Of a DNA stretch of 64,000 bases, positions 61,201 through 64,000 are shown in pieces. Both the position numbers and the translations under genes were made by a program. The notes under the pieces are model-generated. The model had not been told where the DNA came from. It saw only the letters and a list, made by a program, of their open reading frames with translations, and made no database searches. Every line of letters begins with the position of its first letter. Within the stretch, counting starts at the first letter, position 1. Source of the DNA: Burhinus oedicnemus. Taxonomy: Eukaryota > Chordata > Aves > Charadriiformes > Burhinidae. The stretch covers positions 290,510 through 354,509 of the forward strand of contig VFFE01007082.1 in the NCBI GenBank assembly GCA_008921705.1. The letters are read 5' to 3'.

Positions 61201-61419
61201 GAGTTGCCTCGACTCGCCTCACTCTCACTCCCAGTAAAGCAGGATTTACACCTCTCACTCTTTCCACCCACAGAGGAAGGCAAGGAAGCTGCTCGGGTTT
61301 CCCAAGGGTCACAGAAGCAGAGGAGCCGCGCTCGTGGGCTGTCACGATCTGACCTCGAACAGCTGGCCCAAGGAGAAGAGGACATTGTGGAGGACTTGGC
61401 TTTCTCTGATGATGATTGA
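6810..61419 (+). CDS. NOC2L: NOC2-like nucleolar protein (19 coding exons)
   Basis: NOC2L is the vertebrate counterpart of yeast Noc2p, which works in Noc1p-Noc2p and Noc2p-Noc3p complexes during maturation and export of pre-60S ribosomes. In human the protein (NIR) also binds histones and p53-family factors as a co-repressor. The coding exons are 6810-6829, 7056-7238, 7975-8143, 8699-8809, 9484-9604, 10888-10978, 12651-12729, 14708-14818, 16647-16760, 17975-18163, 20472-20611, 26062-26173, 33417-33530, 33705-33806, 38701-38844, 44772-44885, 49800-49935, 58534-58677 and 61274-61419. They sum to 2,340 nt and 779 residues; human is 749. Visible landmarks are an N-terminal [10 protein letters not shown] motif (8-17), a conserved [20 protein letters not shown] block from exon 3, and the helical Noc2-family domain (roughly 300-600). 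Basic KRKR (139-142) and KRKK (648-651) are likely nuclear-localisation elements, and the C-terminal tail is very acidic, ending SDDD. The ATG has a strong Kozak context (A at -3, G at +4). No frameshift or stop is present. Confidence 0.97.
7056..7238 (+). CDS. NOC2L: NOC2L exon 2
   Basis: The acceptor CCCCCAG and donor GTAAGG are canonical. The exon completes Arg7 and encodes [14 protein letters not shown], the conserved N-terminal motif. A poorly conserved acidic then Arg/Pro-rich linker follows (residues 7-67). Both exon boundaries fall after the second base of a codon. Confidence 0.95.
7975..8143 (+). CDS. NOC2L: NOC2L exon 3
   Basis: Encodes residues 68-124, including the highly conserved [20 protein letters not shown] and [12 protein letters not shown] segments. 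A Ser/Asp/Glu stretch follows (SDSSDEEG) that contains casein-kinase-2-type sites. The exon ends in phase 0 before GTACTA. Confidence 0.96.
8699..8809 (+). CDS. NOC2L: NOC2L exon 4
   Basis: Encodes residues 125-161: an acidic run ([10 protein letters not shown]), a basic KRKR cluster at 139-142, and the conserved VEEWKKAAE. The acid-then-basic layout fits a nuclear, nucleolar protein. The exon is phase 0 at both ends. Confidence 0.95.
9484..9604 (+). CDS. NOC2L: NOC2L exon 5
   Basis: Encodes residues 162-201, with [22 protein letters not shown] and KFQVTDAA, near-identical to mammalian NOC2L. The residues between them ([10 protein letters not shown]) are variable. The acceptor is TTTCCCCAG and the donor GTGAGT. 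Confidence 0.96.
10486..10504. repeat. (AT)n microsatellite
   Basis: About nine uninterrupted AT units in intron 5, followed by GTGT. Confidence 0.9.
10888..10978 (+). CDS. NOC2L: NOC2L exon 6
   Basis: Encodes residues 202-231, [20 protein letters not shown] followed by [10 protein letters not shown]. It matches the FNALVTFCIRDL block of human NOC2L. The donor is GTAAGT and the last two bases (AA) form a Lys codon with exon 7. Confidence 0.95.
12651..12729 (+). CDS. NOC2L: NOC2L exon 7
   Basis: Encodes residues 232-258, including [19 protein letters not shown], matching human SSSPLWGKLRVDIKAYLGS. The acceptor is TTATTTCCAG and the donor GTAAGA. Confidence 0.95.
14708..14818 (+). CDS. NOC2L: NOC2L exon 8
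   Basis: Encodes residues 259-295, [20 protein letters not shown] and [17 protein letters not shown]. It is aligned by the FPKQCR core and by exact phase-0 junctions between CTCCATAG and GTAAGG. Confidence 0.94.
16647..16760 (+). CDS. NOC2L: NOC2L exon 9
   Basis: Encodes residues 296-333 with [20 protein letters not shown], the conserved start of the Noc2-family domain. The exon is phase 0 at both ends. A CR1 fragment begins only about 150 bp downstream. Confidence 0.97.
16911..17420 (-). mobile_element. CR1 LINE, 3' fragment (antisense)
   Basis: The + strand begins with ATCACAGACTCACTGGGGTT and continues with GGAAGGGACCTCTGGAGATC, the reverse complement of the avian CR1 3' UTR. It then reads back through the 3' UTR towards ORF2 (GGGCAGCCTGTTCCAGGGCT, then CTGTACCCTCTCCAGCAG, then GAACTGGACACAGTACTCC). 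It is 5'-truncated, as is usual for CR1, and lacks any functional frame. It lies in intron 9 in antisense to NOC2L. Confidence 0.93.
17975..18163 (+). CDS. NOC2L: NOC2L exon 10
   Basis: The longest coding exon (63 codons, residues 334-396). It contains [29 protein letters not shown] and [16 protein letters not shown], all diagnostic of the Noc2 domain. The donor is GTAGGT. Confidence 0.98.
18164..20471 (+). other. NOC2L intron 10
   Basis: A 2,308-bp intron. It has an A run at 19671-19681 with an adjacent short CA stretch. No gene or interspersed repeat was recognised. Confidence 0.7.
20472..20611 (+). CDS. NOC2L: NOC2L exon 11
   Basis: Encodes residues 397-442, with [19 protein letters not shown] and [12 protein letters not shown]. 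The acceptor is TTTTCTGCAG and the donor GTAAGT. The last codon (Lys443) is split AA|G with exon 12. Confidence 0.98.
20612..26061 (+). other. NOC2L intron 11
   Basis: A 5,450-bp intron. It holds a T run near 21218-21238, a 19-G run at 22119-22137 and another T run near 25066-25077. Open frames on either strand look random in composition and have no domain. No interspersed repeat was recognised. Confidence 0.7.
22119..22137 (+). repeat. Poly(G) tract (19 G)
   Basis: Nineteen consecutive G on the + strand within intron 11. It could form a G-quadruplex in the pre-mRNA. The length is prone to sequencing and assembly error. Confidence 0.9.
26062..26173 (+). CDS. NOC2L: NOC2L exon 12
   Basis: Encodes residues 443-480, [20 protein letters not shown] followed by [17 protein letters not shown]. 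This is among the best-conserved parts of the protein. The donor GTTAGT is the least consensus-like in the gene but still GT. Confidence 0.98.
27747..27862 (-). repeat. MIR-like tRNA-derived SINE (antisense)
   Basis: The + strand reads CACACAGCAGGCAAGTGGCC, then TGCCCAAAGTCCCAAGG, then TTCTGATGCCCAGCCTAGTG and TTTTAACTATGAG. That is the reversed MIR/CORE-type layout: conserved core, a GGTTC-type B-box region, then the A-box head. It is diverged, so an old copy. Confidence 0.5.
29218..30437 (+). mobile_element. CR1 LINE, C-terminal ORF2 remnant and 3' UTR
   Basis: The + strand translates from 29217 to a decayed reverse-transcriptase block ([20 protein letters not shown], then [18 protein letters not shown]). 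The catalytic motif normally read as YLDFSKAFD is degraded to YLLFIKVLD, so the first catalytic Asp is gone. Stops and frameshifts follow. The 3' UTR (GTGGCCCTGCTTGAGCAGGG, then GGTTGGACAAGATGACCTCC) runs to an ATTCTGTGA end at about 30437. It is an inactive, 5'-truncated copy in intron 12. Confidence 0.93.
30438..30690 (+). mobile_element. Second CR1 LINE 3' fragment
   Basis: Directly after the first copy, GAGGCTGAAGCCAGATTTTT and GGCGCTTAGTGACAAGACGA match CR1 sequence at the ORF2/3' UTR border. AACAGGTTGCCTAG, CTTGGAGAGACTCAAAATC and GACTGGACATGGTCCTGAGC continue the 3' UTR. It lacks the final GGTTGGACTAGATGATCTC-type end. It is more diverged than its neighbour and of the same orientation. 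Confidence 0.85.
33268..33357 (+). repeat. MIR-like tRNA-derived SINE remnant
   Basis: GCAGGAATCGGGATTTCTGG, TTCTCAGCTCTGTCACCAAC and TGTGTGGTCATAGTTGAGTC match in order the B-box and core of amniote MIR-type SINEs (a CAGCTCTGCCACTAACT-like core and GTGTGACCTTGG-like segment). The copy ends about 60 bp before the exon 13 acceptor. Confidence 0.55.
33417..33530 (+). CDS. NOC2L: NOC2L exon 13
   Basis: Encodes residues 481-518, including [20 protein letters not shown] and [13 protein letters not shown]. The acceptor TTCTGTTGTAG lies 60 bp after a probable SINE remnant. The donor is GTAAGT. Confidence 0.98.
33705..33806 (+). CDS. NOC2L: NOC2L exon 14
   Basis: Encodes residues 519-552, [19 protein letters not shown] and [12 protein letters not shown]. 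It is separated from exon 13 by only 174 bp, the shortest intron of the gene. Confidence 0.97.
33933..34004 (+). repeat. 36-bp tandem duplication
   Basis: Two adjacent 36-bp units, 33933-33968 and 33969-34004, both begin TTATAGTTTTTCTTTG and end TTTTGGGGAATTCTTGGG. They differ at only two positions (CA versus TG in the middle). This implies a recent local duplication. Confidence 0.95.
37257..37293. repeat. (GT)n(AT)n compound microsatellite
   Basis: About seven GT units run directly into about ten AT units within intron 14. Such compound alternating runs are usually polymorphic. Confidence 0.92.
38701..38844 (+). CDS. NOC2L: NOC2L exon 15
   Basis: Encodes residues 553-600, [31 protein letters not shown] and [10 protein letters not shown]. 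It closes the Noc2-family domain. The acceptor CTCCTCCCAG has a strong pyrimidine tract. Confidence 0.97.
38845..44771 (+). other. NOC2L intron 15
   Basis: A 5,927-bp intron. A T run lies near 41771-41789. A motif block around 42861-43050 looks like a candidate regulatory element. No interspersed repeat or nested gene was seen on either strand. Confidence 0.7.
44772..44885 (+). CDS. NOC2L: NOC2L exon 16
   Basis: Encodes residues 601-638, [18 protein letters not shown] and [15 protein letters not shown]. It is highly charged and probably helical, and matches the WEKLTREEGTPL block of human NOC2L. Confidence 0.96.
44886..49799 (+). other. NOC2L intron 16
   Basis: A 4,914-bp intron with no recognised interspersed repeat. 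It has two homeodomain/OTX-like motif blocks (about 46660-46985 and 48951-49275) and a perfect 10-bp-arm hairpin at 48310-48336. Short (TC)n is present near 48817-48829. No gene was recognised. Confidence 0.7.
49800..49935 (+). CDS. NOC2L: NOC2L exon 17
   Basis: Encodes residues 639-683: [14 protein letters not shown], with a basic KRKK at 648-651. This is followed by [15 protein letters not shown], a conserved acidic motif with likely casein-kinase-2 sites. The donor GTATGG is weaker than average. Confidence 0.95.
50389..50492 (-). mobile_element. CR1 LINE 3' end (antisense)
   Basis: The + strand reads GAATCATAGAATCGTCTAGG, TTGGAAGGGACCTTTAAGAT and CATTGAGTCCAACCATCAAC, then CACTAAACCATGTCCCTAAA. 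This is the reverse complement of a common avian CR1 3' end with an ATTCTATGATTCTATGA-type terminus. It is only about 100 bp long. Confidence 0.93.
57639..57746 (+). mobile_element. CR1 LINE 3' end (sense)
   Basis: GGTGCTGAGGGACATGG, GTGGTGGACTTGGCAGTGTT, AGGTTGATGGTTGGACTCGA and TGATCTTAAAAGTCCCTTCC lead to two ATTCTATG octamers at 57730-57746. It is the same subfamily as the antisense copy at 50389, and also truncated to the 3' end. Confidence 0.94.
58534..58677 (+). CDS. NOC2L: NOC2L exon 18
   Basis: Encodes residues 684-731, starting [19 protein letters not shown] and continuing as an almost unbroken Asp/Glu run to about residue 731. Identity rests on position, phase (1 at both ends) and the acidic tail expected in NOC2L rather than residue-level similarity. 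This is the part most expanded relative to human. Confidence 0.88.
58678..61273 (+). other. NOC2L intron 18
   Basis: A 2,596-bp GC-richer intron. The last 140 bp contain ATTAATGAG and GGGATTAATTAGC motifs at 61136-61205, close to the exon 19 acceptor. No repeat or gene was recognised. Confidence 0.7.
61274..61419 (+). CDS. NOC2L: NOC2L exon 19 and stop codon
   Basis: Encodes residues 732-779 and the TGA at 61417-61419. The terminus ([18 protein letters not shown], then SDDD) matches the human ending ([20 protein letters not shown], then DD). The preceding 25 residues are a variable Arg/Gln/Ser-rich linker. The acceptor is TTTCCACCCACAG. Confidence 0.96.
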
Positions 61420-61707
61420 GCACCCTCGTGACCACCCCTTCCAGGCTTATCCCTTACAGACTGTGTACAGGATCACTCAGCCCTCAGCACCTGTAGCTGG
61501 TTCTCAAAGAGGTGGTAAGAGCTGGGGAGCACGGAGGGTGGGAGGCCAGCCCCAGGTGCCACCAAGGACTTTCTCAGTGACACAGCAGAGATGCTACTTG
61601 GACTTTCGAGCTTTTTCTACTAGTTTTGGGTTTTTTTTGGTAACAGTAAAATTGTGGTCACGTTAAAGCCAGTAAAACTGCTCAGCATAGGTAATAAAAA
61701 GCCCTCA
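61420..61707 (+). other. NOC2L 3' UTR
   Basis: Sequence between the TGA and the predicted cleavage region after the first AATAAA. It is short (about 290 nt), with a GGGTTTTTTTTGGTAACAG U-rich run before the signal. The end is predicted, not observed. Confidence 0.7.
61693..61698 (+). terminator. NOC2L poly(A) signal AATAAA
   Basis: A canonical AATAAA 274 nt after the stop codon, with a CA about 10 nt downstream and a CTGCTGCTTTC U/G-containing stretch after it. A second AATAAA at 62525-62530 could serve a longer isoform. Confidence 0.75.
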
Positions 61708-61714
61708 TTAAAAT

Positions 61715-64000
61715 CTGCTGCTTTCAATAGCCTAGGGTTCAGTTTCAGCTCCTGCTGGAACCGAAGTGAGCTGACCAAGGGGAAGGACGCGTTCTTTTGT
61801 CTAAGGGTCCAACTGTCTGTTCAGCCAACCACCCCTGTGGCCCCCTTTTCCTCTGGGGCCCTCACCAAACCCCTCCCTTTTGCCAAGTTGTTAAGGATTG
61901 TATAGGGCGGTTCAGAGCTTTGTATCTTCACTGCAAATGGAAACCTTTATCAGTAACATCAGAAGCAGCTCAGTCAGTTCAATCAAGCTGGCTGTGAGTA
62001 CGCTACAGAAGTTAACTAAGTGCCTTAGGATAAGGGGGGAAGAGGGGGCAGGGGGCGAGGTTGTGCAGGCAGGAAGGAGTAAGCAGAGGCAAAACTAATA
62101 ATGTAGGAAACATACTTTCATGTTGTGCTGGCTGTTGGATTTGTGTGGGATACATTTGCGTAGCAAAAACAAGGGACAAGCCTTGTAACAGACCTATTGT
62201 TATCTATAGGGACATAAAATCGCCTCTTGCCAGGGCCAGTCCTAGCTGCCGATGCTGGTGGTGAATACCCTCAAGTTGTGAGTCCTGAAAACAGTAGTGA
62301 CAATTGCAGGCTGTCCTGGGCACCCAGCCGTTCTTTATTACCTCAAAGCCAACTGCTGCATCACCTGGGCAGCTTCTAGATGCACCTCATTATGTGTCTG
62401 CTGTGGGAGTGGTGCTTCTGGGAGGACATTGTGTAGCAACTTGTGATCTTCTGGGAAAATATAAACGGCTTGTTTCTTGAGACCACTGTTAGTTTGCAGG
62501 ACAAGGAAACGTGTTTCTTTGGAAAATAAACTGGAAATACAGGGTATTTGCTGAGCGAGGTAGGAAAAGGTAAGTATTCTCAGGTCATATCTGACAGAAT
62601 CACTCCTGAAAATTAACTGTGCCTGTCAAGAGCATTGTTATTTGTTAATGCAGATTTTTGGAACAGCAGATAGAGGGCCAGGACTAAATAGGCTCTTTAG
62701 TCTTCTCTGCCACTGTTCAGTGAGGTCGGTAGTTGTCTGACAGCGCTAGGGGTGGCCAAGCCACCTGCACAGACGTGGTCGTCTCTGCCTTCTGCACTGC
62801 CTACGTGTTCCTCTCCAGGCATCCTTACTCCTGCACACCACAAGAGGACAAGATGCCTTTTTAAAAAACATCTTAAAAGCACAACCTTTTTTCCTTTTTT
62901 TTTTTTTTTCTTTAAAAAGTTCTATTTTCATGGAGTCAGAAGAACCACAGCTCAGAAACATTGCCTTATTGCAGATAAACACCCGAATGTACTGTAGCCT
63001 GGCTAGTGGTCTCCCTCTCACCCACATGTGTAAGTGGTAACAACTCGGTGTACGTAAAGAGGTAATTATGCTCTTCCTGTCCTACACGGAGTACTGCTCC
63101 TTTCCTGCTTCCAGACATCATTACCGCACAGGTAATTACTGGTGCAGTACAGTGTTGTGGGGTGTTTGCTTCATTCAGAGTTTGTTAGGTCTTTTTTTGG
63201 AGCTTAGCAGTAGGAATAGGGATAGAGAGGGTTTCTTTTTCTCAACTGCACTTAGAGTAATTACTAGACCTTCTCTTCCTAGACATGCACCCAGATACCC
63301 TTCGTCCCATAAGGAGGAGGAAGTAACCTCAGAAAATTAGTCATTTGGGCTTTATTATTAACATCATCGTTACTGTAATTATTGTTATCATTTATAGCCC
63401 ACTCTGAGGGGGCCAGAGCACCTGCTGCTTCCGTCGGGGTTTGGGACAACACTGAGGTTCCCCACAGCTGGTGAAGCCTGTGTCTTCAGGTACTGCACAC
63501 GGGAGCCCGGGACTGCAGAGATGAGGACTGTAGAGCCCTAACTGTAAGACAGGTTTTAACTTACCTTTTCATCCAAAAGAGAAAGGAGCTCCTTTCTCTC
63601 CTTTCTCTAACTTAGCTGGCAAGGTGCTGTCTGCCTTTTGGCAGCTGTGAACCAACCCTCAGATTGGCCTTTAGGCCACAAATGTAGCAGCTCCAGTGTC
63701 ACCAACTACGGTGTCACCGACACCAGCGGTAAGGCATGTGGCCCAAGAGTGTACACAGTGAAAGGAGACTTCTGGGTAAAGCAACCACTTGCAAGGAGCT
63801 CAGGAAGCTAGGTACCGTTTGTAAATTAAGTGTTTTTCTTTTTTATTTAAATTGATTGCTGGAAAGCATTTTTATCGTGATGTGATGGATAATGACTTTT
63901 TTTTTTTTCTTTTACAATATAAAGAAGCTAATGTACCACCAAGCTATTTTGTAAGAAAAACGGTAGCACGTGCAACGTTTAAACAAAAAAAAAAAGGGGG
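61715..64000. other. Downstream non-coding DNA
   Basis: No coding exon was recognised on either strand. In human the 3' end of SAMD11 meets NOC2L tail-to-tail here, but no SAM-domain codons are visible. Minus-strand AATAAA motifs occur at 62334-62339, 63351-63356 and 63842-63847 (read as TTTATT on +), so a minus-strand 3' UTR is possible but unproven. T runs lie at about 62892-62910 and 63899-63909, and the window ends in an A run. Confidence 0.5.

Noticed and set aside
62746..63027. Minus-strand Lys-rich frame near the right end
   Set aside because: The Lys run is just the T-rich tract at 62890-62920 read in reverse. There is no domain and it is not a SAMD11 exon.
1..64000. CRISPR arrays, bacterial operons, tRNA or rRNA genes
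   Set aside because: Nothing with the required repeat-spacer, operon or cloverleaf structure was seen. The window is a spliced vertebrate gene.

Overview
The window is vertebrate nuclear DNA, almost certainly avian. Several CR1 LINE fragments have typical bird 3' ends (an ATTCTATG octamer end, and a GGTTGGAAGGGACCT-type 3' UTR in antisense), and no mammalian-type repeats were noticed. Coding sequence is sparse: one protein-coding gene of 19 coding exons, all on the + strand with GT-AG introns, spans about 55 kb. It is NOC2L (NOC2-like nucleolar ribosome-biogenesis factor, also called NIR). Joining the exons I found gives 2,340 nt including the stop, or 779 residues, in one uninterrupted frame and alignable to vertebrate NOC2L from end to end.

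Layout: 1-6.4 kb is upstream DNA in which I can support no gene. About 6.44-7.26 kb is a CpG-island promoter broken by a 20-N gap just 5' of the start codon. Exons 1-10 (6.8-18.2 kb) have modest introns (0.2-2.3 kb). Exons 11-19 (20.5-61.4 kb) are separated mostly by long introns (2.6-8.6 kb), apart from the 174-bp intron 13. A poly(A) signal at 61,693 ends the gene. The last 2.3 kb is non-coding on both strands as far as I can see.

Repeats: five CR1 pieces (introns 9, 12 twice, and 17 twice), three probable tRNA-derived SINE (MIR-like) remnants, a 36-bp tandem duplication, short microsatellites, a 19-G run and several homopolymer tracts.

The most interesting non-coding content is a set of short blocks, mostly in the long 3' introns, that are rich in homeodomain, OTX/CRX and octamer-like motifs. 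They look like candidate conserved enhancers. In human the flanking genes are KLHL17 (head-to-head) and SAMD11 (tail-to-tail); neither is recognisable here. I found no novel protein system, CRISPR array, tRNA or convincing snoRNA. The enhancer reading is inference and needs alignment to other genomes.
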